64,000 nt of DNA from Holophagales bacterium (GTDB lineage Bacteria; Acidobacteriota; Thermoanaerobaculia; UBA5066), in contig JADJVF010000013.1 in NCBI GenBank assembly GCA_016716705.1, positions 62,001 through 126,000 on the forward strand. Direction: 5' to 3'. The stretch's first letter is position 1; each line of letters starts with the position of its first letter. The notes below the pieces were generated by a model. That model did no database searches. It was not told the DNA's origin and was given only the letters and a program-made list of their open reading frames with translations. A program made the position numbers and the translations under genes. Below are positions 16,976-25,282 of this stretch, in pieces.

Positions 16976-17273
16976 GCCCCGAGCACGGCGGCGGCACCCG
17001 GAATCGCCGGAGCTGGCGCGCCTCAGAGAGCGGATCGAGCAGACCGACCGCGACATCGTCGATCTCGTGAAGCATCGCGTGGAGCTGGCGCTCGAGGCCG
17101 GCCGGCTCAAGCGGCTCATCGGAGCCCCGGTGTTCGACCCGGAACGCGAGCGCGAGGTGGAGCACCTCGTGCTCGACTACGCCACCCAGTCCGGCCTCGA
17201 CGAATCCCACATGCGGCTGGTCGTCCGCGGGCTCATCGCCCTCGCGCGCAGCAGCCAGGAGCGAGAGCCATGA
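16972..17273 (+). CDS. Chorismate mutase, AroQ class (one frameshift)
   Basis: A small AroQ-fold chorismate mutase that converts chorismate to prephenate. After MSPEHGGGT the frame is lost. If one C is restored in cacccgg near 17002, it continues PESPELARLRERIEQTDRDI, VDLVKHRVELALEAGRLKR and on to a normal stop, about 100 residues in all. Expected AroQ features are present: the Arg in helix 1, the Lys in AGRLKR, and the final helix HMRLVVRGLIALARSSQ. Its ATG overlaps the aroF stop and its TGA overlaps the cmoA ATG, both as ATGA. Pairing with a type I-beta DAHP synthase suggests feedback control. Confidence 0.82.
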
Positions 17274-18079
17274 GCAGCCCACGATCCGCGGCCGGCGGGG
17301 CGAACGCGCCCGCCCCGCTCCCCGACGAGATGCCGGTCCCGGTCACGCCCGGCGGCGTCCCGACCGACGACATCTTCGCCGCGAACCAGCGGCCCGCGGA
17401 CTTCACCTTCGACCGGCGGACCGTCGGCGTCTTCGACGACATGGTCAACCGCTCGGTCCCCTTCTACGGCGAGATCCAGAGGATGACGACCGAGCTGGCC
17501 GCCGACTTCGCGGTCCCGGGGAGCACGCTCTACGACTTCGGCTGCTCCACGGCGACGACGATGCTCGCCCTCGAGAACTCCGTCTCCCCGGACGTGCGCT
17601 TCGTCGGCTTCGACAACTCGGAGGAGATGCTCGGCCGGGCACGGCAGAAGCTCGCGGCCGCCCCGAGCCCCCGCCCGCGCGAGGTGCGTTTCCTCGACCT
17701 CCACGAACCGTTCGCGATCGAGGACGGGTCGGTCGCCGTGATGCTCTTCACGCTCCAGTTCGTCCGGCCGCTCCACCGGGAGAGGGTCATCCGCTCGATC
17801 GCCTCCGGCCTGCGCCACAACGGGGCGCTGATCCTGGTGGAGAAGGTCATCGAGAGCGACACGCTCTTCAACCGGCTCTTCATCGACCACTACTACGGCA
17901 TGAAGCGGCGGCACGGCTACTCGGAGATGGAGATCTCCCAGAAGCGGGAGGCTCTCGAGAACGTGCTGATCCCGTACCGGCTGGACGAGAACCGAGCCCT
18001 CCTTCTCGAGAACGGCTTCTCGCAGGTGCAGGAGTTCTTCCGCTGGTACAACTTCGCCGGCCTGGTGGCCGTCCGTTGA
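17270..18079 (+). CDS. cmoA: Carboxy-S-adenosyl-L-methionine synthase (CmoA-like)
   Basis: CmoA makes carboxy-SAM from SAM and prephenate, for wobble-uridine modification of tRNA. The 269-residue protein has the CmoA start DDIFA, then VFDDMVNRSVPFYGEIQ, the SAM site LYDFGCSTATTMLAL, and the C-terminal signature YYGMKRRHGYSEMEISQKRE. An extra 30 residues, Pro- and Ala-rich, precede the conserved part. No cmoB is visible. Its position directly after chorismate mutase is meaningful: prephenate, the mutase product, is the carboxyl donor for CmoA. The ATG overlaps the upstream stop and the next gene starts inside its stop. Confidence 0.85.
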   Translation: MSSPRSAAGGANAPAPLPDEMPVPVTPGGVPTDDIFAANQRPADFTFDRRTVGVFDDMVNRSVPFYGEIQRMTTELAADFAVPGSTLYDFGCSTATTMLALENSVSPDVRFVGFDNSEEMLGRARQKLAAAPSPRPREVRFLDLHEPFAIEDGSVAVMLFTLQFVRPLHRERVIRSIASGLRHNGALILVEKVIESDTLFNRLFIDHYYGMKRRHGYSEMEISQKREALENVLIPYRLDENRALLLENGFSQVQEFFRWYNFAGLVAVR

Positions 18080-18843
18080 CCGGCGCCGAAGCGGAAGCCG
18101 CGCGTCCCTCGGACAGCCTGCTCGTCCGCCTCGGGAACGTCGTGTTCCGCGTCCGCGACGGGCTCTTCCCGGCGGTGCTCGTCCTCCTCTTCGTCCTCAC
18201 GAAGCCCGAGTGGCCCGGCAACGACCAGCGGCTCGACGACATCCTCGACGTCGTCGGGGTGCTCGTGGCGATGCTGGGGCAGGCCCTTCGCGTCGCGGTG
18301 GTGGGGACGGTCTACGTCATCCGTGGCGGCCGGAACCGGAAGGTCTACGCGGAGGAGCTGGTGAGCGGGGGCTTCTTCGCCCACTGCCGCAATCCTCTCT
18401 ACGTCGGCAACCTGCTCGTCCTCCTCGGGCTCTTCGTCATCTGGAACGGCACGGTGGCCTATCTCGTGGGCGTGCCGTTCTTCCTCGTCGCCTACACCGC
18501 CATCGTCGCCGCCGAGGAGAACTTCCTGCGTGGAAAGTTCGGGGAGCCGTTCGACGAGTACTGCGCCCGGGTGCCGCGGTGGATCCCGAGGCTCCGCGGG
18601 CTCAGGGCCTCCCTCGCCGGGATGCGGTTCCACTGGCAGCGCGTCGTGATCAAGGAGTACGGAAGCACCGCGTCGTGGATGATCGCGGCGGCACTGCTGC
18701 TCCTCGCCGACTCGCTCGCCCACCAGACCTGGGACGCGCGACCCGTGTACCACGCCGCCTGCGTCGCGGTGCTTCCCGTCATCGCGGCCGCGTGGGGAAC
18801 GGCACGCTGGCTGAAGAAGACGAAGCGATTCCAGGACGACTGA
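18076..18843 (+). CDS. ICMT/PEMT-family membrane methyltransferase
   Basis: A 255-residue integral membrane protein. The isoprenylcysteine carboxyl methyltransferase-like core is visible: GFFAHCRNPLYVGNLLVLLG, then EENFLRGKFGEPFDEYCARV and PRWIPRL. These form the SAM-binding half of the family, with membrane helices before, between and after. Bacterial members methylate lipids, quinone-like compounds or small molecules; the substrate is not predictable here. The start is TTG overlapping the cmoA stop (TTGA), so the aroF-to-here group is translationally chained. Confidence 0.78.
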   Translation: MTGAEAEAARPSDSLLVRLGNVVFRVRDGLFPAVLVLLFVLTKPEWPGNDQRLDDILDVVGVLVAMLGQALRVAVVGTVYVIRGGRNRKVYAEELVSGGFFAHCRNPLYVGNLLVLLGLFVIWNGTVAYLVGVPFFLVAYTAIVAAEENFLRGKFGEPFDEYCARVPRWIPRLRGLRASLAGMRFHWQRVVIKEYGSTASWMIAAALLLLADSLAHQTWDARPVYHAACVAVLPVIAAAWGTARWLKKTKRFQDD

Positions 18844-18907
18844 CGGATGCGGGGGAGCGCGCCCGCGGGATCCCGAGGCCGCTCCGCCAGGTGCGAAACT
18901 CGTGGGG

Positions 18908-19678
18908 ATGGCCGACGCTCCTGACCCGAACGACCCCTACTCCCGCCTCTCCTACCGTCGCCTGATCGCCTGGCCGGCGCGGATCCAGCGCGAGGCTCCG
19001 TTCCTGCGGAGAGGTCCTCCGGCGAAGCGCCTTCGAAGCGCCTCCTCGACCTCGGCTGCGGGACGGGCGAGCACGCGCGCTTCCTGCAGGAGGACGGCTT
19101 CGACGTGACGGGCGTCGACGCGTCCGAGGCCCAGCTCGCCCAGGCGCGCGAGGCGGGGCCGGGGCCGGAGTTCGTCAAGAGGCGATCTCGCCGCGCTCGG
19201 AGAGGCCGTGAGCGGGCGATTCGGCGGCGCGATCGCACTGGGGAACGGCCTGCCGCACCTCTTCGCGGAGGGGATGGCCCGCTTCCTCTCGGGGCTGGCC
19301 GGCCTCCTGCTTCCCGGCTCCCCGGTCCTCTTCCAGCTCCTGAACTACGACCGGATCCTGGACCAGCGCGTGACGAGCCTCCCGCTCAACGTCCGCGAGG
19401 ACGACGCCGAACGCGTGGTTTTTCTCCGCCTCATGGACCCGCGCCCCGACGGCACCGTCCTCTTCAACCCGACGACACTTCGCTGGCGCCCCGGCGAGGA
19501 GCCGCCGGTGGAGGTCGTCACCGGAAAGAACGTCGTCCTGAAGGCGTGGCGGCGAGCCGAGCTCGAGGCGGCCCTTGCCGTCGCCGGTTTCCGCGTCGAA
19601 GCGGTCTTCGGCGGGATGAAGCGCGAAGGCTGGGACGTCGCAGCTTCATCCGACACGGTCGTCCTGGCCCGGAGGTGA
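18908..19678 (+). CDS. Class I SAM-dependent methyltransferase (two frameshifts)
   Basis: A small cytosolic methyltransferase broken by two single-base shifts. The start reads MADAPDPNDPYSRLSYRRL. After a shift near 19010-19050 the SAM motif follows in another frame: RLLDLGCGTGEHARFLQEDG and VTGVDASEAQLAQARE. A second shift near 19181 (one extra base in tcaagaggcg) leads to GDLAALGEAVSGRFGGAIAL and then to a clean C-terminus ending SSDTVVLARR. Restored length is about 256 residues. The substrate is unknown. An excellent ribosome-binding sequence (GGAGGTGAAG) overlaps its stop and leads into the corrupted patch before the kinase gene. Confidence 0.7.
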
Positions 19679-19697
19679 AGATGCCGAAGTCCGTCGA

Positions 19698-19840
19698 CCC
19701 CCCCCCCCGCCGGCATCCGCCCCCTCCCCCCCCTCCCGGGCCAGGACCCCCGCCGCGGGGGGGGGGCGCCGCGGGGCCGGCCCGTCCAAAGGGGCCGCCC
19801 CCCCGGGCGCGGCCGGGGGGGGGGGGGCGCCCCCCCTCGC
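19698..19840. other. Low-complexity C/G patch, probable sequence corruption
   Basis: About 140 bases are nearly pure C and G: runs of ten to twelve C, then of nine to twelve G, with little A or T. The patch starts 17 bases after an ATG at 19681 that has a strong ribosome-binding sequence, so it probably hides the true N-terminus of the following kinase, or a small gene. The abrupt composition change, beside frameshifted genes, points to poor consensus and not to biology. Confidence 0.6.
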
Positions 19841-19864
19841 GGCGGGCCCGGCTCGGCGCCGGCC

Positions 19865-22558
19865 ATGATTCGGGGAAAGGAGAGATCCGGGACGGTGGAA
19901 GACGAACGACCCGATCCGGGCGACGCCGCGAACGCGGCCGGCGAGATCACCGTGCCGTCGGTGCGCCTCTTCGCCCCCGGCACCGAGATCGGCCGGCGCT
20001 ACGAGGTGCGCGGGGTTCTCGGCATGGGCGGCTCGGCCGTCGTCTACGAGGCGTTCGACCGGGAGCTGAAGCGGCGGGTCGCGCTGAAGGTCCTCCGGAC
20101 CGACCGGACGTCGGAGGCCTCCCTGAAGCGGTTCCGGCGCGAGGTGGCCATCGCGCGCGACGCGGCGGGGAGCCGTCTCGTCCGGGTCTTCGACATCGGT
20201 CAGGCGGGCGACACCGTCTTCCTGACGATGGAGCTCGTGGAGGGGGAGTCGCTTCGGGAGCTGCTCGCACGCGGCCCGCTTCCGCCGGAACGTGCCGTCG
20301 AGATCGGCTCCGAGGTGCTTCGCGCCCTCGCCGACCTGCACGCCCTCGGCATCGTCCACCGCGACGTGAAGCCGGGGAACATCCTCCTGGCGGCGACGGG
20401 CGAGGTGAAGCTCGCCGACTTCGGCCTCGCGCGGCACTGGGAAGGGACGGAGACGCGCGTCACGGAGACCGAGGGGCTCGTCGGCACGGTGGAGTACCTC
20501 TCTCCCGAGCAGGCGCTCGGCGACCTCCTCGACGCGCGGAGCGACCTCTACTCGTTCGGCGTCGTCCTCTTCGAGATGCTCGCGGGGAAGGTGCCGCTGC
20601 GCGGCGACTCGGCCATCGGGACGATCGTGGCGCACATCCGCCAGGAGCCGCCCGACGTGAGGAAGCTCCGGCCGCAGGCGCCCTCCTGGCTCGCGGGGGT
20701 CGTGACACGCCTCCTCGCCAAGGACCGCGAGAGGCGCTACGCGACGGCCGCCGACGTCCTTTCCGATCTCGAATCCCGGAAGGCGCGAAGGGCGCCCGGC
20801 GCCTTCGCCGGCCCCTTGCGATCGGCATCCCGGCCGCGTTTCTCGCGATCCTCCTCGTCCTGGCGCTCGTACCGGTCTTTCCGGTGGAACCGGCCGCGCC
20901 TTCTCGCGCCTCGTGCCGGACGGCGGGGGAGTCCAGGCGCTCGACGGGGGCCGGCTCCTCTGGCGGCGTGCGGGCGCCGAAGCGGGGCGTCAGGTCACGA
21001 TCGTCCGGCTCGGGGGAGGGCGCACCGCGGCCGTTGCCGTGTGGGGCGGTCTCACCGACACGAGGAAAGCGCTCGAGGTCCTGGATCCGTTCACCGGTCG
21101 GACCGTTTCCGAGATGCCGCTTCCCCAGCCGATCTTCGCGTTCCCCGGATTTGCGGATACGTACGTCGTCGGAGCCCTGTTCGCCTTCGACGTCGAAGGG
21201 GACGGCGTCGACGAGGTCGCGGTGAGGCTCCAGCACGTCCCTCTTCCCTTCGGCGACCTACGTCTGCGACCTCGCGCGCCGGCGGGTCCTCGCAGCCTTC
21301 TACGGCTCGGGGCATCACTACGCGGCGGCCGCGGCGGACGTCGACGGGGACGGCCGAAAGGAGCTCGTTCTCACCGGCTACAACAACCGGATGGGGTACT
21401 CCGGCGCGGTGGCAGCGTTCCGCGTGCCGAAGGAAGGGGAGGTCGGGGGCGGCGGCACCGAGCTCCCGTCCGCAGAATCGCCGGACCGCCCGACCTGGGA
21501 GGGCTGGTCCCCGCTTCTCGCCTGGTACGCGCTCGTGCCGCTCGCCGCCGTCGGCGGGAGATCGTCGATCACCGTCGACACTTCCGGGGCCGTCGTCGGC
21601 GTCGGGCCCTTCGGGCCGCGCCGGGTCGAACTCGCCGCTCGACGGCTTCCCGCGAGCCTCGCGCGAGAACGGGGAGGTGCAGCGGCGCGCCCTTGCGCGC
21701 GAGGAGGCGTACGTTCACCTCCGGGAGACGGCGCGGCTGGGCGAGACGGGCGACCCGGCGGCGGAGCTCGTAGAGGCGGAGCTGGCGCTGGAGAGATCCC
21801 GTGCCGCGGGCGACGTTCCGCTCACGCAGTGGGCGTCCCGCGTCCGGGCGAAGGCGCTCCTCGACGCCGGGCGCCCGGCCGACGCGGACTCCGCCTGGGT
21901 CTCCTCCTTCGAGCGCTCGGAGGAGCCTGCGCCCGTCGCCCTCGAGGCGGGCCGGGCGTTCCACCTCAAGGGAGAGCTGGCCCGGGCGGTCTCCTGGTAC
22001 CGGCGGGGCCTCGGTGGGCGAGGCAGCCACGCCCGGGGCGGTCATCACCCGAGGGACCTCGCCGGCGGCGAAATCCTCGCCCTCGGCGAGATGGGCCGGT
22101 GGGAAAACGCGGCGGTCGAGATCGACCGGTTCGAGACGGCCTTCCCGGAGCTGGCGTCGGACGTCGCAAACTTCCGTGCCTACGTCGCCTGGCGGACGCT
22201 TCGCCGGCCGCAACGCCTCGAGGATCGCGACGACGACCCCGGGCTCTACCGCTACTGGAGGCTCGAGTCGCGCCGCGTCCTCGGCGATGCGCCGGCGACG
22301 CTCCTCGGCGAGGTCGACCGGCTCGGCAGGGAGGCGCCGGACGTGGCTCCGCTCCTCGCGTCGCTGCGGGCAGAGCTCCTCTTCGACACCGGTCGCGTGG
22401 CCGAAGGGAAGGTGCTCGCCGCCGAGGCCGTGGCCGACGCCACGCGCGAGGCGACGGCCGACGTGGGAATCCGGGCACACCTGCCGCTCGTCGTCGAGAG
22501 AGCCCGGCGTCGCGGGGCGCTCGCGGTCAGGTCCGCTGCAGCAGCAGGACGACGGTGA
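19865..22558 (+). CDS. Membrane Ser/Thr protein kinase with VCBS-like and TPR-like ectodomain (multiple frameshifts)
   Basis: An intact Hanks-type kinase domain comes first: glycine loop GMGGSAVVYEA, Lys in VALKVLRTD, catalytic HRDVKPGNILL, DFGLA and SPEQALGD. A shift near 20800 leads to a membrane helix (IGIPAAFLAILLVLALVPVF). A second near 20900 leads to a propeller-like region with FDVEGDGVDEVAV. A third near 21245 leads to ADVDGDGRKELVLTGYNN, an FG-GAP/VCBS-type calcium-site motif. A fourth near 21630 leads to a helical TPR-like C-terminus (about 21670-22558). Corrected length is about 900 residues. The start is uncertain: ATG 19865, a nearby GTG, or ATG 19681 across the corrupted patch. 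The 3' end overlaps the convergent exporter gene by about 30 bases. Confidence 0.75.
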   Translation: MIRGKERSGTVEDERPDPGDAANAAGEITVPSVRLFAPGTEIGRRYEVRGVLGMGGSAVVYEAFDRELKRRVALKVLRTDRTSEASLKRFRREVAIARDAAGSRLVRVFDIGQAGDTVFLTMELVEGESLRELLARGPLPPERAVEIGSEVLRALADLHALGIVHRDVKPGNILLAATGEVKLADFGLARHWEGTETRVTETEGLVGTVEYLSPEQALGDLLDARSDLYSFGVVLFEMLAGKVPLRGDSAIGTIVAHIRQEPPDVRKLRPQAPSWLAGVVTRLLAKDRERRYATAADVLSDLESRKARRAPGAFAGPLRSASRPRFSRSSSSWRSYRSFRWNRPRLLAPRAGRRGSPGARRGPAPLAACGRRSGASGHDRPARGRAHRGRCRVGRSHRHEESARGPGSVHRSDRFRDAASPADLRVPRICGYVRRRSPVRLRRRRGRRRRGRGEAPARPSSLRRPTSATSRAGGSSQPSTARGITTRRPRRTSTGTAERSSFSPATTTGWGTPARWQRSACRRKGRSGAAAPSSRPQNRRTARPGRAGPRFSPGTRSCRSPPSAGDRRSPSTLPGPSSASGPSGRAGSNSPLDGFPRASRENGEVQRRALAREEAYVHLRETARLGETGDPAAELVEAELALERSRAAGDVPLTQWASRVRAKALLDAGRPADADSAWVSSFERSEEPAPVALEAGRAFHLKGELARAVSWYRRGLGGRGSHARGGHHPRDLAGGEILALGEMGRWENAAVEIDRFETAFPELASDVANFRAYVAWRTLRRPQRLEDRDDDPGLYRYWRLESRRVLGDAPATLLGEVDRLGREAPDVAPLLASLRAELLFDTGRVAEGKVLAAEAVADATREATADVGIRAHLPLVVERARRRGALAVRSAAAAGRR

Positions 22559-23300
22559 CGCCGAGGCCGATGACGACGACGGCCGCCCGCGCCTTCTCCT
22601 TGCCGATGCGCCGGGCGAAGTGCGCCCCCGCGTAGCCGCCGACCGTCGCCCCCGCGATCATCACGAGCGCGATCGGCCAGAGGACGGCGCCGTTCAGGAT
22701 GAACCAGGCCGCGGCGACCGCGTTGATCGTGATGCCGAAGAAGTTCTTCAGGCCGTTCATCGCGTGGATGTCGGTGAGGCCGAGGAAGCCGAGGACGACG
22801 AGCATCAGGATGCCGATGCCGGCGCCGAAGTAGCCGCCGTAGACGGCGACCGCGAGCTGGGCGAGGGTGGCCACGCCCCAGCGGGCCTTCGTCGGGCCGT
22901 CGGGCGCGTGCAACTCGACGTCGCCCTTCCGCTTCGAGAGGACGATCTGGAGCATGAAGAGAAGCGTCGCGAAGAGGACGAGGAACGGAGCGAGGCTCGC
23001 GAAGAGCTTCTCCGGAGTCTTCAGGAGGAGGACCGACCCGATGCCGCCGCCGACGAGGCTCGGGAGGAAGAGCGTCTTCAGCCAGGCGCGGTGGGTCGCC
23101 ACCTCGCGCCGGTAGCCGGCGAGGCTCGCGGCCGCCCCGGGGAGGAGCGCGATCGTCGACGTCGCGTTCGCCTGGATCGCCGGGACCCCGAGGAGGATGA
23201 GCGTGGGGAAGGTGAGGATCGTCCCTCCCCCCGCGAGGGCGTTCATGACCCCCGCGCCGGCCGAAGAGGCGAGGAGCGCGGCGATCTGTCCGCCCGTCAC
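22527..23300 (-). CDS. TauE/SafE-family sulfite or organosulfonate exporter
   Basis: A 257-residue membrane protein with the TauE/SafE pattern: the first repeat GAGVMNALAGGGTILTFPTL and the second GGYFGAGIGILMLVVLGFLG, each in a block of about four helices. The family moves sulfite, sulfoacetate or similar anions out of the cell. The GTG start overlaps the rhodanese stop by four bases (GTGA). The rhodanese partner supports a role in sulfur-compound handling, but the substrate is an inference. Confidence 0.85.
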   Translation of the reverse strand: MTGGQIAALLASSAGAGVMNALAGGGTILTFPTLILLGVPAIQANATSTIALLPGAAASLAGYRREVATHRAWLKTLFLPSLVGGGIGSVLLLKTPEKLFASLAPFLVLFATLLFMLQIVLSKRKGDVELHAPDGPTKARWGVATLAQLAVAVYGGYFGAGIGILMLVVLGFLGLTDIHAMNGLKNFFGITINAVAAAWFILNGAVLWPIALVMIAGATVGGYAGAHFARRIGKEKARAAVVVIGLGVTVVLLLQRT

Positions 23301-24199
23301 TTCTTCTCCGCCGGGGTGGAGGATTCACGGGGCGCGTCCGGGGTCATCGACCACTCGAGCCAGGAGCCCTGGTAGAGCCTCGCGTCGGGGTGGCCGAGCC
23401 GGAACTTCAGCGTGTAGAAGGTTGCCGAGGCCTGGTGGCCGCTGTTGCAGTAGACGACGACGGGCTTCTCCCACGAGACGCCCGCGGCTTCCAGCTCCTC
23501 GCGTGTCGCGGCCTCGGGGCGGAACGAGCCGCCCTCGACGTCCTTCTTCCAGAAGCGGTTCTTCGCCCCCGGAATGCGTCCCGCGGCCCAGCTCTCTTCC
23601 GGCCGCACGTCGAGGAAGACGGTCCTTCCATCGCCGACCCGTTTCTTCACGTCGTCGATCCGGATGAGAAACGAGGTGTCGCCCTGGAGACCCGGCCTTG
23701 CGGCAGGGGAGAGCATGCGGTCTTTCGTCGTCGCACGGGCCTCGGTCGTCCAGCGCGAGAAGCCGCCGTCGAGGACGGAGACCTTTCGTGCCCCGGCGAT
23801 CAGGGCGGCCGTGGCGACGTACGTCGCGTCGTTGTCGCTCTCGGCGCCGTAGACGACGACGTGCGACCCGGAGGTCACCCCGGCGCGGGCGAAGAGCACG
23901 CCGAGGACCTCGGGCGGGTATGTCGTGGCGGGGACGCCGCCCGACGTGGACCGGAGGTTCTCGACCGCGACGCTCTGCGCCCCCGGCAGGTGCGCGACGA
24001 GGAAGTCGCGCATCGGCCGGGCGTCGAGGAGGACGACGTCCTTCGCGGCGAGGTTCGCCTGGAGCCACTCGCCCGAGACGACGGCCGGGGCCGCGGGGGC
24101 CTTCGGCGCCGCGGCCGCACGGGCGATCGGGGCGAGGGCGACGGCAAGGAAGGCGAGGAGGAGGGGGAAGCGGTCGAGGGCGCGCAGGGAGGACCTCAT
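23297..24199 (-). CDS. Exported tandem rhodanese sulfurtransferase
   Basis: A 300-residue periplasmic sulfurtransferase. A signal peptide (about 1-28) precedes two rhodanese domains. The N-terminal domain (40-155) lacks the catalytic cysteine: the loop reads VVVYGAESDNDA. The C-terminal domain carries C251 in VVVYCNSGHQAS, with the preceding LDVRPEESW and GRIPGAKN motifs. This is the standard inactive-active arrangement of thiosulfate and 3-mercaptopyruvate sulfurtransferases. It is translationally coupled to the TauE-like exporter, suggesting thiosulfate cleavage outside the cytoplasm with sulfite handling by the partner. Confidence 0.88.
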   Translation of the reverse strand: MRSSLRALDRFPLLLAFLAVALAPIARAAAAPKAPAAPAVVSGEWLQANLAAKDVVLLDARPMRDFLVAHLPGAQSVAVENLRSTSGGVPATTYPPEVLGVLFARAGVTSGSHVVVYGAESDNDATYVATAALIAGARKVSVLDGGFSRWTTEARATTKDRMLSPAARPGLQGDTSFLIRIDDVKKRVGDGRTVFLDVRPEESWAAGRIPGAKNRFWKKDVEGGSFRPEAATREELEAAGVSWEKPVVVYCNSGHQASATFYTLKFRLGHPDARLYQGSWLEWSMTPDAPRESSTPAEKK

Positions 24200-24240
24200 G
24201 CAGCCAATGATGCCAGCAGGCAGGCTATCCTCCGCGCCGC

Positions 24241-25047
24241 ATGAGCAGACGTGTCGGCCTCTGGCTCCTTGCCCTTCTCCTCACGCTCGGCTCCGCCGTG
24301 TTTCAGCGTCTCACCGGACCGACCCAGCCGGTCCGTGGCAGGGTGACTCTCGGCGGGGCCGAGATCCGCCTTCGCCTTCTCCGCTCTCACGGCGGGGACG
24401 GCGACCAGCCGGTCGTCGTGAAGGTCGCGGATCCGGCCGTCACGGGCACCGTCGCCTGGCGCCGCTACCCGACGAACGACCCGTACGCCTCCCTGCCGAT
24501 GATCCGCGATGGAGAAGCTCTGAAGGCGGCGCTGCCGCACCAGCCCCCCGCGGGGAAGCTCGAATACCAGGTACAGCTGGCGCGTGGCGGGGAGAAGGCG
24601 CTCTTCCCCGAGCGGCCGGCGATCACGCGGTTCAAGGGAGCGGTCTCCGCGGCGATCCTCGCCCCGCACATCAGCGCGATGTTCACGGGGATGCTCGTGG
24701 CAAACGCCGCCGGCCTCCTCGCCCTGCGCGGCGAGAGGAGACTCTTCCGCATCTCTCTCGTCGTCATCGCCCTCCTGTCGATCGGCGGGCTCTTCCTCGG
24801 GCCGCTCGTCCAGAAGGCCGCGTTCGGGGCCTACTGGACCGGCTGGCCCTTCGGCTCCGACCTGACCGACAACAAGACCGCCGTGGCCGTCCTCGCGTGG
24901 GTCGTCGCCGCGTTCCGCGCGCGCGGAGGCCGCGACGCGCGGATCGCCGTCGTCGTCGCGGCGGTCGTCACGCTCGCCGTCTTCATGGTCCCCCACAGCG
25001 CGTGGGGCTCGCAGGTCGACTGGTCGAAGCTCCCGCCGCCGAAGTAG
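24241..25047 (+). CDS. Conserved membrane protein of unknown function
   Basis: A 268-residue protein. An N-terminal hydrophobic anchor (about 5-22) is followed by a soluble, beta-rich region of about 110 residues (VRGRVTLGGAEIRLRLLRS), then four hydrophobic helices from about residue 140, and the C-terminal WGSQVDWSKLPPPK. The motifs TGWPFGSDLTDNKTAVAVLAW and MVPHSAWGSQVDW look conserved; I have seen similar uncharacterised proteins in Bacteroidota and Acidobacteriota but know no function. It is divergent from the rhodanese gene, 41 bases apart. Confidence 0.72.
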   Translation: MSRRVGLWLLALLLTLGSAVFQRLTGPTQPVRGRVTLGGAEIRLRLLRSHGGDGDQPVVVKVADPAVTGTVAWRRYPTNDPYASLPMIRDGEALKAALPHQPPAGKLEYQVQLARGGEKALFPERPAITRFKGAVSAAILAPHISAMFTGMLVANAAGLLALRGERRLFRISLVVIALLSIGGLFLGPLVQKAAFGAYWTGWPFGSDLTDNKTAVAVLAWVVAAFRARGGRDARIAVVVAAVVTLAVFMVPHSAWGSQVDWSKLPPPK

Positions 25048-25282
25048 AGGCGGGGCGACCCGCAGCGGCGGCCGCGCTCCGCCCGGTCGACCTGCTCCTC
25101 ACCGGAACGTTTCGCCGTCTCGCCTCGAGGTGAGAGCCCCGGGGCATCCGGGGTACGTCTCCGCGCGGTCCGCCGCCCGGAACCCGTGCGCCACGAATCG
25201 GTTGGAGGGTCGCAGTCGCCGTCGCGACGCGATGGCTCGGCGCTTGCGCTTCCGAGGGTGAACCCACCCGAAGGAGGCCGCC

